The position numbers were made by a program, and so were the translations under genes. From positions 86,532-150,531 of the forward strand of contig BQJD01000006.1 of the NCBI GenBank assembly GCA_021604525.1: a stretch of 64,000 nucleotides of DNA. Reading direction: 5' to 3'. The notes below the pieces were generated by a model. That model did not search any database. It worked only from the letters and a program-made list of their open reading frames with translations, and was not told the DNA's origin. This document shows positions 9,198 to 18,489 of this stretch, piece by piece (position 1 is the stretch's first letter; every line of letters begins with the position of its first letter). The stretch comes from a marine bacterium B5-7 (GTDB lineage Bacteria > Pseudomonadota > Gammaproteobacteria > Arenicellales > CAJQKF01).

Positions 9198-10469
9198 ATG
9201 AAACAGGAAACAATGGCTATCCACGGCGGTTTCGCGGGAGACCCCACCACTCACGCCGTCGCGGTTCCGGTCTATCAGACCACCTCATATTATTTTGACG
9301 ATACCCAACACGGCGCCGACTTGTTCGATCTGAAGGTGATGGGGAATATATATACCCGCATCATGAACCCGACCACTGCGGTGTTGGAAGAGCGTGTCGC
9401 AATGATGGAAGGCGGTATCGCCGGGTTAGGCATGGCATCGGGCATGGCGGCAATAACCGCGACCGTGCAGACCCTGGCACGCGCCGGCGACAACATCATC
9501 AGTGTCAGTCAGCTTTATGGCGGCACCTATAATCTGTTCGCCCACACCCTGCCGCAAATGGGTATCGAATGCCGCATGTTCGATTGCGACGATCCGACAG
9601 CCATTGAATCGCTGATAGACAATCAAACCAAGCTGGTGTTCTGTGAGTCAATCGGCAACCCGGCTGGTAATATTGCCGACATCGGCGCAATGTGCGAGAT
9701 CGCCCACCGGCACGGAATTCCGGTTGTTGTCGACAATACGGTGGCGACGCCCTACTTGTGGCGGCCCATCGAAGACGGCGCTGACATCATCATTCATTCG
9801 CTGACCAAGTACATGGGCGGCCACGGAAATTCGATCGGAGGCGTCATCGTCGATTCCGGCAAGTTCGATTGGAAGGATAACCCCCGTTTCCCGCAATTCA
9901 ACGAACCGGATCCGTCATATCACGGTGTGGTTTACGTCGACGCCCTGGGCCCGGCAGCTTTCATCGGCCGAGCCCGCGTGGTGCCGTTGCGTAATACCGG
10001 CGCCGCGCTGTCGCCTTTCAACTCCTTCCTGATTTTACAGGGGATCGAGACCCTGCCACTGCGCATGGATCGCCATGTTGAAAACGCCCAGGCGGTTGCC
10101 GAGTATTTGAAAGCGCAGCAAGCGGTTACCTGGGTTCGTTATGCCGGTCTTGCCGATAGCCCGTACTTTGATCTTGCACAAAAATATACCGATGGGCGAC
10201 CCTCGGCGATCCTGAGCTTTGGCTTGAGTGGTGGCCGCGAGGCGGGTGCGCGGTTTATCGATGCCTTACAAATGATCAAGAGATTGGTAAACATCGGCGA
10301 CGCCAAGAGCCTGGCCTGTCATCCGGCCACCACTACCCATCGTCAGCTTGGAGCGGATGAGCTGGCCACGGCCGGTGTATCCGAGGACATGGTTCGACTG
10401 TCGGTGGGCATCGAAAATCTGGAAGACATCATCGCCGATATCGAACAGGCGCTGGCTGCTGCTGCTTAA
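9198..10469 (+). CDS. metY: O-acetylhomoserine sulfhydrylase (aminocarboxypropyltransferase)
   Basis: This Cys/Met-metabolism PLP enzyme of 423 residues makes homocysteine directly from O-acetylhomoserine and sulfide. The MetY subgroup is indicated by the long chain and by signature stretches: the start MKQETMAIHGGF, YTRIMNPTT, and the PLP-lysine motif SLTKYMGGHGNSIGG at about residue 203. The C-terminal SCHPATTTHRQL block is also typical. It lies alone, convergent with moeA. A separate gamma-synthase/lyase at 50.3 kb belongs to the same superfamily but is shorter and differs in motif context. Confidence 0.92.
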   Translation: MKQETMAIHGGFAGDPTTHAVAVPVYQTTSYYFDDTQHGADLFDLKVMGNIYTRIMNPTTAVLEERVAMMEGGIAGLGMASGMAAITATVQTLARAGDNIISVSQLYGGTYNLFAHTLPQMGIECRMFDCDDPTAIESLIDNQTKLVFCESIGNPAGNIADIGAMCEIAHRHGIPVVVDNTVATPYLWRPIEDGADIIIHSLTKYMGGHGNSIGGVIVDSGKFDWKDNPRFPQFNEPDPSYHGVVYVDALGPAAFIGRARVVPLRNTGAALSPFNSFLILQGIETLPLRMDRHVENAQAVAEYLKAQQAVTWVRYAGLADSPYFDLAQKYTDGRPSAILSFGLSGGREAGARFIDALQMIKRLVNIGDAKSLACHPATTTHRQLGADELATAGVSEDMVRLSVGIENLEDIIADIEQALAAAA

Positions 10470-10539
10470 GAAACCCCTGTTTAAGCTTGAAGTTCGTTTG
10501 GCACAGGGACGTGCCAAAATTTCATGAGCGTAGTGATAG

Positions 10540-10587
10540 AAAAACACGGGCAAGCAATGGATGTGATTTTTGCTTATCCGTGTTTTT
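10540..10587. terminator. bidirectional terminator between metY and moeA
   Basis: AAAAACACGG at 10540-10549 pairs with CCGTGTTTTT at 10578-10587. The stem has an inner extension (GCAAGCA against TTGCTTA with mismatches). The A-run on one side and the T-run on the other give a U-tract in either direction, which suits the convergent metY and moeA genes. Confidence 0.75.
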
Positions 10588-10619
10588 ATGAATTTCCCGG
10601 ATCGAATTATCGAGGGCCT

Positions 10620-11888
10620 TTAAATCAGTCCGGCGAACGGTTCCACGATCACTTTCGTGCCCTCGTCGATATTGCCCTCATTGGCATCAAGAAAAATGAA
10701 GCAGTTGGATGCGCTCATGGATTTTAGTATCCCTGATCCCTGGTCGCCCGTCGTTCGAACCTCAAGGGTTCCGTCGGCGCTCTGGCTTAGGTGACCGCGC
10801 TGAAATTCGGCTCGGCCCGGACGTTTTTTAATGCGCCCGATCAGTGATGCATGAAAGCGCAGACTCGGCGACGGGCTCTCGCCCGACAGCCGTATCAGTG
10901 CGGGCCTGACGAACTGGTAGAAGGTTACCATCACCGAAACCGGATTGCCGGGCAGACCGAAGAAGGGTGTCTCAAGGACGTTGCCGAAGGCCATCGGCCG
11001 ACCTGGCTTCATCGCCATTTTCCAGAAGTTGACTTCGCCGAGTTCGTCGAGAGTCGACTTGATGAAGTCTGCTTCGCCGACTGACGCGCCAGCCGAGGTT
11101 ATTAACATGTCGGCGCATCGTGCGCCGCTTAAAAACGCCTCGCGAATCGCCTCGGGATCGTCGCTAATAACACCCAGATCGACGATATCCATGTCCATGC
11201 GCTTGAGCATGCCGTACAAGGTGTAGCGATTGCTATCATAGACATCGCCGAGTTCAAGGGTCTGGCCGACCGAGCGAAGTTCATCGCCGTTTGAGAAAAA
11301 TGCAATCCGGGGTCTGCGCCAGACATCGACTTCACTGGTCCCGACAGACGCCAGCATGCCCAGATCAGCCGGTGTCACCCGTTGACCGGCAGGCAGCGCC
11401 ACTGAACCGGCGGTCAGATCCTCACCGGCATGGCGAACATTGTTGCCGGATTTTTGCGGCAATGTGATCCGCACCACATCGCCTTCGCATTCAGTCCTTT
11501 CCTGCATTTCGACAGTATCGGTACCCGCAGGCATCACCGCGCCGGTCATGATGCGCACGCACTCGCCTGTGCCGACATCGCCATCGAATCGGCGGCCGGC
11601 AAACGACGAGCCGATCAGCTTGAAGGTGGCAATGCCATCATCGGGCAGACCTGCGCTCGAGAACGCATAGCCGTCCATCGCGCTATTGGTGTGCATGGGC
11701 ACATCGTTGGGCGAGATCACATCGCGTGCCAGTACACGACCGAGGGCGTCACGGATTGCCACCCGTTCACGCTCGGCTATGGGTACGATTGATTCACAGA
11801 TACGCTCCAACGCCACATCAATCGGTAGCAGGGCGGGTTCGACATCATCGGCGCAGTTCGGCGCCATTTCGATTTTATCTGCGGTCAT
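10620..11888 (-). CDS. moeA: molybdopterin molybdenumtransferase
   Basis: The 422-residue MoeA inserts molybdate into adenylylated molybdopterin in the last step of Moco synthesis. Visible signatures are the N-terminal ALGRVLARDVISPNDVP, the FSNGDEL segment, the MoaB/Mog-fold region DMLITSAGASVGEADF, and FGLPGNPVSVMVTFYQFV. The C-terminal beta-domain follows. The ATG lies 2 nt after the moaC stop, so the pair is translationally linked. Confidence 0.95.
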   Translation of the reverse strand: MTADKIEMAPNCADDVEPALLPIDVALERICESIVPIAERERVAIRDALGRVLARDVISPNDVPMHTNSAMDGYAFSSAGLPDDGIATFKLIGSSFAGRRFDGDVGTGECVRIMTGAVMPAGTDTVEMQERTECEGDVVRITLPQKSGNNVRHAGEDLTAGSVALPAGQRVTPADLGMLASVGTSEVDVWRRPRIAFFSNGDELRSVGQTLELGDVYDSNRYTLYGMLKRMDMDIVDLGVISDDPEAIREAFLSGARCADMLITSAGASVGEADFIKSTLDELGEVNFWKMAMKPGRPMAFGNVLETPFFGLPGNPVSVMVTFYQFVRPALIRLSGESPSPSLRFHASLIGRIKKRPGRAEFQRGHLSQSADGTLEVRTTGDQGSGILKSMSASNCFIFLDANEGNIDEGTKVIVEPFAGLI

Positions 11889-11890
11889 GT

Positions 11891-12382
11891 TTACTCTGGG
11901 GATGGTCGCGTCCAGTGGCCGGACTTGCCACCGGTTTTCTCGATCAATTGTATATTGCTGATCGTCATGCCGCGATCAACGGCTTTGCACATGTCATAGA
12001 TAGTGGCGAGTCCTGCCTGAACAGCAATGATCGCTTCCATTTCCACGCCGGTTCGCTCACGGGTTTCGGTGGTGACAGTGCAATGTATTGCCGACGGTGA
12101 TACGTCGTGAGCGAACTCCACCGCAACCCGGGTCAGCATTAACGGGTGGCAAAGTGGTATCAGATCGGCAGTTTTTTTTGCGGCCATGATCGCCGCGATG
12201 CGGGCAATGCCGAGTACATCGCCTTTTTTATGATCGCCCTTGATGATCATATCAAGGGTTTTGGAGTTCATCAGAATCGAGCCGCGTGCGACCGCCTTGC
12301 GCGCAGTCACGTCCTTGGTGCCGACATCGACCATGTGGGCTGCGCCATGATCGTCGAAATGGGTTAGTTTGTCACCGTTCAT
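11891..12382 (-). CDS. moaC: cyclic pyranopterin monophosphate synthase
   Basis: The protein has 163 residues from the ATG at 12382 ([21 protein letters not shown]). An upstream in-frame start at 12445 adds a non-conserved tail and is unlikely. MoaC forms cPMP with MoaA in molybdenum cofactor synthesis. Hallmarks are the A-R-G-I/L stretch after [21 protein letters not shown], the [24 protein letters not shown] block and the lysine near [12 protein letters not shown]. It sits directly in front of moeA; moaA and other moa genes are not in the window. Confidence 0.95.
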   Translation of the reverse strand: MNGDKLTHFDDHGAAHMVDVGTKDVTARKAVARGSILMNSKTLDMIIKGDHKKGDVLGIARIAAIMAAKKTADLIPLCHPLMLTRVAVEFAHDVSPSAIHCTVTTETRERTGVEMEAIIAVQAGLATIYDMCKAVDRGMTISNIQLIEKTGGKSGHWTRPSPE

Positions 12383-12571
12383 GTGGGTATCGTACGGGTA
12401 TCTTCTCAGAATTTGCCGCGCATTGAACGCGACTCGAATTACCACATCAACTATATCAGTTCGGTGCGTTTAAACGAATCCGGAATCAGCGGCGGTGATA
12501 TCGAAAATCTGGATGGCCTTTGAATTTCTGTACAATAGTTCGCACCTGAAAAGTATCTGGAAAAATTTTTA

Positions 12572-13162
12572 ATGTCACTAGTCGAATCAACCATGCTGGA
12601 ACTCGGTGCGAAAGCACCCGCGTTCACCCTGCCAAATACCAACATCGCTTATGGCGGAGAACATGTGTCTCTCGAAGACTGTGCCGATGCGCCGGCTGTG
12701 CTCATCGCCTTCATCTGCAATCACTGTCCTTATGTGGTCCATATCAAGGAGAGTTTCAGTGCATTTGCCCGCGATTATGCCGACAAAGGGCTCGCTGTTA
12801 TTGCCATCAGCGCCAACGACGCCGATGGGTATCCCGCCGATGGACCCGAGGCAATGACTGCAGACAGTCGTCAATTCGGTTACACATTTCCTTATCTCCA
12901 TGATGAAGACCAGCACATTGCCAAGGCCTATCATGCAGCCTGTACGCCCGATCTTTTCCTGTTTAATCAAGATCGCAAGCTGGTATATCGCGGTCAATAC
13001 GATGATTCGCGTCCTTCCAACGGTATCGAAGTCAGCGGTGGCGATCTGGCGGCGGCGGCTGATGCCGTGCTGTCAGGCGGCACGGTTTCTCTCGATCAAA
13101 AGCCCAGCATAGGCTGCAGCATCAAATGGAAGCCTGGTAACGAGCCTGATAGTCAGGGATAA
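12572..13162 (+). CDS. thioredoxin-fold peroxiredoxin-like protein (AhpC/TSA type)
   Basis: The 196-residue cytoplasmic protein has the opening LELGAKAPAFTLPNT and the active-site stretch FICNHCPYVVHIKESF, where CxxC replaces the single peroxidatic cysteine of classic peroxiredoxins. CTPDLFLFNQDRKLVYRGQ holds the cis-proline region. The family (CNHCPYV type) is common in bacteria; a thiol reductase or peroxidase role is probable, but the substrate is unknown. The antiporter gene starts 17 nt downstream. Confidence 0.8.
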   Translation: MSLVESTMLELGAKAPAFTLPNTNIAYGGEHVSLEDCADAPAVLIAFICNHCPYVVHIKESFSAFARDYADKGLAVIAISANDADGYPADGPEAMTADSRQFGYTFPYLHDEDQHIAKAYHAACTPDLFLFNQDRKLVYRGQYDDSRPSNGIEVSGGDLAAAADAVLSGGTVSLDQKPSIGCSIKWKPGNEPDSQG

Positions 13163-13179
13163 ACGTACTTTTTTAGAAC

Positions 13180-14349
13180 ATGTCCGATGACAACCTGGTT
13201 TTCTCGATATTCCTGATTTTCTCCGGCGCGGCGCTATTCGCAACAATAGCGTTATATGCTCGTCAGGCTATGCTGGTAGCCTACATCGCACTCGGCGCCC
13301 TGACCGGACCATCGGCGCTTAAGCTGGTTGACGACGCCGCGCTGATCGAGCAGATATCGGAAATCGGGATTATTTTTCTGCTTTATCTGCTTGGTCTGAA
13401 CCTGTATCCGCAAAAGTTGCTGCAGCTTTTTCGGGAAACGACCCTGGTGACTCTGGCAAGCTCGCTGGCATTTTGCGCGGTCGGCATTGGCGTGGGCCTC
13501 GCCTTCGGCATGAGTACCACCGATGCGGTGCTGATCGGTACCGCCACCATGTTTTCCAGTACAATCGTCGCGCTGAAACTCCTGCCGACGACAGTATTGC
13601 ACCATCGTCATACGGGTGAGGTGATTATCAGCGTGTTGCTGCTACAGGATCTGGTCGCCATTTTGGCCATGCTTGGAATCGAGGCAATGTCCCAGGGCGA
13701 AGTCCCGCTATCGCAAACCGTAATGACCATTCTGGCTCTGCCGGTTCTGGTAATCGTTGCCTGGATCGGTGAGCGTTTTATATTGATCAAGCTGTTTATC
13801 AGGTTTGATCGAATACAGGAATATGTTTTTCTGTTGGCGCTCGGCTGGTGTCTTGGAATTGCCCAGGCGGGGCACGCCATGGGGCTCTCCTACGAGATCG
13901 GCGCATTTATTGCTGGCGTTGCCGTCGCCACCAGTCCCATCGCCCGGCATATTGCCGAGAGCCTCAAGCCGCTTCGGGATTTTTTTCTGGTGATGTTTTT
14001 CTTCGCACTCGGTGCCGGTTTTGACTTTTCCGCCTTTGAATCCATTGTGCTACCGGCCGTGGTACTGGCGGTGGCGATGATTGCAGTCAAACCCGTGGTA
14101 TTTCGCTTCCTGCTGGTGCGACTGGCGGAAACGCCCCGACTGGCCTGGGAAACCGGCGCGCGCCTCGGACAGATGAGCGAGTTTTCGCTGTTACTGGTAT
14201 TCGTTGCCGTGGAGGCAGGCGTGATGGGTATCAAGGCAGCGTCCCTGGTTCAGTTAGCCACCATCCTGACTTTTGTCGCCTCATCCTATCTGGTGGTGAT
14301 GCGCTACCCGACACCTATCGCCTTGTCCGATAAATTGCGCCGCGACTAA
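13180..14349 (+). CDS. CPA2-type cation:proton antiporter
   Basis: The 389-residue protein is hydrophobic throughout, with about 11-12 membrane segments. The Na/H-exchanger fold is indicated by GIIFLLYLLGLNLYPQKL, GTATMFSSTIVALKLLP, VLLLQDLVAILAML and GAFIAGVAVATSPIA. It lacks the C-terminal RCK/TrkA-N domain of KefB/KefC, so it is the membrane module only. The ion is unknown; Na+ or K+ exchange is an inference from the family. Confidence 0.85.
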   Translation: MSDDNLVFSIFLIFSGAALFATIALYARQAMLVAYIALGALTGPSALKLVDDAALIEQISEIGIIFLLYLLGLNLYPQKLLQLFRETTLVTLASSLAFCAVGIGVGLAFGMSTTDAVLIGTATMFSSTIVALKLLPTTVLHHRHTGEVIISVLLLQDLVAILAMLGIEAMSQGEVPLSQTVMTILALPVLVIVAWIGERFILIKLFIRFDRIQEYVFLLALGWCLGIAQAGHAMGLSYEIGAFIAGVAVATSPIARHIAESLKPLRDFFLVMFFFALGAGFDFSAFESIVLPAVVLAVAMIAVKPVVFRFLLVRLAETPRLAWETGARLGQMSEFSLLLVFVAVEAGVMGIKAASLVQLATILTFVASSYLVVMRYPTPIALSDKLRRD

Positions 14350-14430
14350 TCGGGTATACGCAGTGATGCGCCATCACCGTCAGCAAACGCGGCCATTTTC
14401 TCCATGATGACCTGCCGCAAAACTTAAGTG

Positions 14431-15318
14431 TCAGGCGTATTTTGTCTCAGCGAGAATGAATTCCCGGAATGCCTTGACGGCGGGTTTTTCAAGCGCCTTT
14501 TCAAGGTAGACGAGGAAGTAGGCGGGCGCGGGGCCGTCATCGCCGGCGAACGGTGCAATGAGTGCGCCGCTGGCGATCTCGGCTGACATCATCGATACCG
14601 GTCCAAGGAACACGCCATGACCTTCGATAGCCGCGCTCACTAATGAATTGGGGTCACCGACCACCGGTCCGCGGCGGGCAGCCGAATCGTCAAGGCCGGC
14701 GGCGACCAGCCATTCAATCCATTCCTGCCGAACCTGATCGTGCAGCAGCACTTGTTTCGTCAGGTCGGAGATTTCCCGCAGCGGGTTGGGCCCTTGCAGC
14801 AATTTCGGACTGCACAGCGGCATCGTCACGGCATCCATGAGGCGTTCAGAGCAGCAGTCGTTCCAGCTACCGAGCCCCCAACGAATCGCCAGGTCGATAT
14901 CGTCGCGGGCGAGGTCAACCAGGTGTACCGAGTGATGGATGCGCAAATCCACATCCTGATGCAATTCCCAAAACCTGCCGAGACGTGTCGCCAACCAGCG
15001 AGTGCCGAAAGTGGGTGTCACGCTGACCGTGAGCGCAGCGCGTTCCTGGCTATCGCGAATTCGACAGGCCACCTCATTGATTCGGTCGAGCGCCTCGGCG
15101 ATAACCGGATAAAGCTGTGAGCCGGCTTCGGTCAGGGTCAACTGTTTGCCGCCGCGTTGAAATAGTGGTTTGCCGAACCAGTCTTCCAACTGGCGGACCT
15201 GGTGACTGATCGCCGTGGGTGTGACAGCGAGGCTGTCGGCGGCACGGGTGAAGTTCAAATGATGTGCGCCGGCTTCAAATGCACGGAGTGCGTTGAGTGG
15301 TGGAAGTCGGCGTTTCAT
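14431..15318 (-). CDS. LysR-family transcriptional regulator, GcvA-like
   Basis: The 295-residue protein has an N-terminal winged helix-turn-helix: LNALRAFEAGAHHLNFTRAA, then VTPTAISHQVRQLEDW, GKPLFQRGGKQLTLTEAG. This matches the GcvA/AmpR-like branch of LysR. Residues 90-290 form the periplasmic-binding-like effector domain. The target genes are not evident: it converges on the antiporter, and upstream there is only degraded sequence. Confidence 0.9.
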   Translation of the reverse strand: MKRRLPPLNALRAFEAGAHHLNFTRAADSLAVTPTAISHQVRQLEDWFGKPLFQRGGKQLTLTEAGSQLYPVIAEALDRINEVACRIRDSQERAALTVSVTPTFGTRWLATRLGRFWELHQDVDLRIHHSVHLVDLARDDIDLAIRWGLGSWNDCCSERLMDAVTMPLCSPKLLQGPNPLREISDLTKQVLLHDQVRQEWIEWLVAAGLDDSAARRGPVVGDPNSLVSAAIEGHGVFLGPVSMMSAEIASGALIAPFAGDDGPAPAYFLVYLEKALEKPAVKAFREFILAETKYA

Positions 15319-15698
15319 GATGAGAATTATTCATCTATCCGGTGAAAAAGCATCGTTTGAATCATCCTCGATACATGCTGAAAATACAACCCTGTTGAAG
15401 AGAAGTTGTTAAACCGTAGACGAGAGAGGGCTGAGAAATGATTGAAGCAATGATGCAGGGAATCGCCCGTGCCGGTGGCGTTGAAGTACTCGCTGGACGG
15501 GCTATATTGGAACCCCGCCAACAGCAACCGAAACGACCCGGAAAAATCCGTATTGTAACGGCGAAGCTGTTGGCAGCGGCTTCGAGCAGGTTGTGTGCAT
15601 GGTCGACCCGCCTGATGCAGCCGACGCCACGTTACCTCACCGACTGACAGGCTATTGTCGCACTGATCCGGATTATTATAGTCTGGATCAGTGTTGGC
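15319..15698. other. gap of about 380 bp with degraded sequence
   Basis: No convincing gene was found. A 69-codon frame at 15438-15647 has no recognisable features. The stretch 15578-15620 is related to 19720-19762. This marks the left side of the decayed accessory region. Confidence 0.5.
15578..15620. repeat. diverged short repeat, copy A
   Basis: This 43-bp stretch aligns without gaps to 19720-19762 at 31 of 43 positions. Eleven of the twelve differences are transitions, mostly G or C here against A or T there. It is probably a remnant of a once-shared element; the element type is not recognised. Confidence 0.5.
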
Positions 15699-16601
15699 TC
15701 ATGGGGTACGCAAGCAGCGAGATAGATCCGGACTCGGCCCATAGGAAAATAATAATACCGCGGCCACCTTGAGGACGTCGGTATTACTCATGTCGCCCAG
15801 CCTCGGCAACAGAAAAATCATGAAAGTTACGATAAAGTAGTAATTAAGACTGGATGAATACCGTATTGATGGACAGTCCCTTTTCAGCGTGTACGCTCGA
15901 TTTTTCGACCAGCCGGGATTCCGGCAGGATATAGTCCTGATAGAGAGTCTCGCGCTTGTTTCTGGATACCTTGAGTTCCTTGAATCCTTCCAGGAAATAC
16001 TTGAACCGGTCTTTGAACTGATGTTCATGAGCGCCCGCTATCTTTAAAAGTTCGGTTATATTGTGAAGATTGGCGCGGTATATAAAGTATCCGAACAGAT
16101 AGAACACTGCGATAATGGCGAAGGCGACTGGAGATAAGTAGGTAATGTACGCCCCGGATACCAGGATCATGACGAATGCGGCACCCCCGTTGGCCAGATT
16201 TTTTGAAGTTTCAAGGACAATGTCCGTGCTGGTATGGAGCGTCGAGTAAATCCGTGATTTGCCCATTTGCTCGAAACGAATCAAGGCCATTCGTCTGAGT
16301 TTGTCCGCTACATCCACGTATGCAGCAAACATGGCGCGTTCAGACAGAGCGATGGTACGTGACGTGGAAAAATGACTGGCCAGACTGTGCCTCCCAATAA
16401 AAGCAGAAACATGAGCAGGTAACGAAGATTGAGATCATCTCTTCCCATCGCGCTGGCGGCGGCGTTTATAACAATGATCATGGCGCCCTGCAGCAAACCT
16501 GCGACCACTGCCGCGAATACCACGCGCATGCAGGTTGTCTTGTCCTGGCTGACGAGTAGCCGATACAAACCGAAGCGGTCAAGATCCATGACTGGCCTCA
16601 T
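15699..16601 (-). pseudogene. cyclic-peptide-exporter-type ABC transporter membrane domain, broken
   Basis: Three successive minus-strand frames join into one ABC-transporter transmembrane domain. First is MDLDRFGLYRLLVSQDK through LLLLGGTVW. The second runs from SHFSTSRTIALSERAMF to GLSINTVFIQS. The third runs from LNYYFIVTFMIFLLPRLG to VAAVLLFSYGP. Frameshifts fall near 16380 and near 15845. The sequence stops before any nucleotide-binding domain, so Walker motifs are absent and the gene is also truncated. The best family guess is the SyrD/PvdE-like cyclic peptide exporters; no nonribosomal peptide gene is near. Confidence 0.75.
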
Positions 16602-16656
16602 CGTGAGTCGTGGGTGATAGCTTCATTGATACAAGCCATGGCGGCGTCAATCTGAC

Positions 16657-17433
16657 ATGGCGTCAACCATACACCCGAGTAGCGTTATTTCTGCAGAAGC
16701 CAGAATCGGCGATGATTGTGTGGTAGGGCCGTTTGTAGTCATCGACGATGGCACTGTTATCGGGGACGGCAATTATATCGGTCACGGTACCCACATCCGG
16801 TCTGGCAGTCGTATCGGGCATGGAAATACCTTCTCCAGTCACTGTTGCATCGGCTATGAGCCCCAGAATATTCGAATCGATGCGGTTAACCAGGGTAGTG
16901 CTGTCATAGGCAATGGAAACACCTTCCGCGAATTCTGTACCGTGCATCGCAGCACCGAACGCGACGCCACCGTGGTCGGTAATAATGGGTTTTTTATGGT
17001 TAACAGCCATATCGCCCACGATTGCACGGTCGGCGACCGGGTCATCATGACCAACAATTCGGTACTCGCCGGCTTCGTTGACCTGAGCGATCATGCCGTG
17101 CTCTCGGCTTACGTGGCGATTCACCAGTTCTGCCGTGTTGGAAAGTACGCAATGGTCGGCGCTTACTCCAAAATCGTGCAGGATGTTGTCCCCTTTACCC
17201 TCGTGGACGGGAACCCTGCGCGGGTCTACGGGACCAATATCGTCGGGCTGCGACGCGCATCTTTCTCGAGCCTGGAAAGAAGCACTATCAAGAAAGCGAT
17301 TAAAACCGTATACGGCGGGTTAGGCAACATCAAAGGCGCCCTTGAAACGCTCGAAGCCGAGTACGCTGACGATGATATGATCATGGAGATAGTCCGGTTC
17401 ATTGCCGAGTCGAAACGCGGCATTATTCGATAA
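16657..17433 (+). CDS. lpxA: LpxA-type UDP-N-acetylglucosamine acyltransferase, stand-alone
   Basis: The 258-residue left-handed beta-helix protein contains many hexapeptide repeats (for example VISAEARIGDDCVVGP). LpxA moves a hydroxyacyl chain from ACP onto UDP-GlcNAc in the first step of lipid A synthesis. The catalytic histidine region MVNSHIAHDCTVGD is intact, as are IGYEPQN, TVHRSTE, DGNPARVYGTN and the C-terminal helical domain. It is intact among pseudogenes and lacks the usual lpxD-fabZ-lpxA-lpxB neighbours, so a second, laterally acquired or relocated copy is possible; this cannot be decided from the window. Confidence 0.8.
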   Translation: MASTIHPSSVISAEARIGDDCVVGPFVVIDDGTVIGDGNYIGHGTHIRSGSRIGHGNTFSSHCCIGYEPQNIRIDAVNQGSAVIGNGNTFREFCTVHRSTERDATVVGNNGFFMVNSHIAHDCTVGDRVIMTNNSVLAGFVDLSDHAVLSAYVAIHQFCRVGKYAMVGAYSKIVQDVVPFTLVDGNPARVYGTNIVGLRRASFSSLERSTIKKAIKTVYGGLGNIKGALETLEAEYADDDMIMEIVRFIAESKRGIIR

Positions 17434-17699
17434 GCCTCAGCACTGTGGCCAGTGATGTCGGTTTCGCCTTCACCGGCGGAGGAGTATTCAGGGTGCGGCG
17501 GTATATCCGACTGACCCGCCAACGCAGGTAACAAACGTATGCTGTTGGACTCATTACTGCTTTATCCGCTCGCAGCGATGTGCCGCAAATTCGTGGCGTT
17601 GGCTTTTAAAGAATCCCGGAGTGATTAGCTCCGTGATAAAGAAGGTGCGTCCTCAAAGGATGTATCTATTCGTTCCGTAAAATAAATGAGGAGACGGCT

Positions 17700-17984
17700 A
17701 TGGAAAATTTGGTACCACTGATAATTCAATTGGTAAGCGGTGCGGCAGGTGGAAATATCGCTGGTTCTTTAATGAAGAATTTATCGTTGGGAACCCTTGG
17801 TAATTCTCTGGTGGGCATTCTGGGTGGTGGTATTGGTGGTCAACTCCTTGGGATGTTGGGTATTTCTACTGGCGTTGGTGACATGGATATTGGCAGTATC
17901 GTTGGAAGCATTGCTGGTGGGGGTGTCGGTGGTGGCGTATTGCTGGCAGTTGTTGGTGCTGTTAAAAAAGCACTCAACAAATAG
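17700..17984 (+). CDS. glycine-rich hydrophobic small protein
   Basis: The protein has 94 residues and is rich in glycine. It opens MENLVPLIIQLVSGAAGGNIAG, then has repeated GxxxG-like turns (VGILGGGIGGQLLGMLG, GSIAGGGVGGGVLLAVVGAVKKALNK). It resembles a widespread family of uncharacterised proteobacterial proteins. A good ribosome site (GAGGAG) precedes the ATG, supporting real expression. Membrane association or self-association through glycine zippers is inferred. A nested inverted repeat follows 8 nt after the stop. Confidence 0.65.
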   Translation: MENLVPLIIQLVSGAAGGNIAGSLMKNLSLGTLGNSLVGILGGGIGGQLLGMLGISTGVGDMDIGSIVGSIAGGGVGGGVLLAVVGAVKKALNK

Positions 17985-17991
17985 ATAGCTA

Positions 17992-18047
17992 ACATAACAA
18001 TCTGTCAGGGGCGCCGCAAAAAAACGCGGCGCCTCTCGATTGTTATG
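17992..18047. repeat. nested inverted repeat (terminator or attC-like)
   Basis: The outer arms are ACATAACAATC (17992-18002) and GATTGTTATGT (18037-18047), perfectly complementary. Inside them, GGCGCCGC and GCGGCGCC enclose an A-rich loop, with short unpaired spacers between outer and inner arms. The total is 56 bp. It could terminate the small glycine-rich gene, but the outer arm layout with ATAACAA/TTGTTAT ends also resembles integron attC sites. Confidence 0.55.
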
Positions 18048-18060
18048 TTTGGTGTTAATA

Positions 18061-18489
18061 GTGAAAATTTCACTCGTTCTTCTACTGCTGTTCTACTCTG
18101 TCGTCGTCGACGCCGAGGTCTATAAATGGATCGATGATACCGGCCGGGTGCACTATAGCGACTCGACGATCAGTGCTGAAAAAGCAGAACGAGTAAATTT
18201 GAATATAAACTCGTACGAAAATGTAACCTATGAAAGAAGTAGTGCGAGCGAGAATGCGCCTTCTGAGAAAGTTGTTATGTTTAGCACGAGCTGGTGCGTT
18301 TACTGTAAGAAAGCGAGAGAATATTTTCGTAAGAATAAGATAGATTTCGTAGATTACGACATCGAAAAAGACGCTCGGGCGAGGAAGGTGTACAAACGAC
18401 TCGGTGGAAAAGGGGTGCCGGTAATCCTTGTAGGGGAGAGACGTATGAACGGATTTAGCGTGTCGGGCTTTGAACGTATCTACCAGTAA
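18061..18489 (+). CDS. secreted DUF4124-glutaredoxin protein
   Basis: From the GTG at 18061 the protein has 142 residues. A short signal peptide (ISLVLLLLFYSVVVDA) leads into a DUF4124 segment, VYKWIDDTGRVHYSD. A glutaredoxin domain follows, with CxxC in SWCVYCKKAREYF, the KGVPVILVG cis-proline turn and a GFERIYQ end. It would act on disulfides in the envelope. An in-frame TTG at 18040, inside the inverted repeat, is a weaker alternative start. A partial second copy lies at 21785-21916. Confidence 0.8.
   Translation: MKISLVLLLLFYSVVVDAEVYKWIDDTGRVHYSDSTISAEKAERVNLNINSYENVTYERSSASENAPSEKVVMFSTSWCVYCKKAREYFRKNKIDFVDYDIEKDARARKVYKRLGGKGVPVILVGERRMNGFSVSGFERIYQ

Noticed and set aside
15438..15647. 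69-codon plus-strand frame in the gap after the LysR gene
   Set aside because: No recognisable family or membrane pattern, and it overlaps repeat copy A, so it is more likely chance.
17434..17699. Hidden gene between the LpxA-type gene and the glycine-rich gene
   Set aside because: No frame of useful length with coding character was found on either strand.
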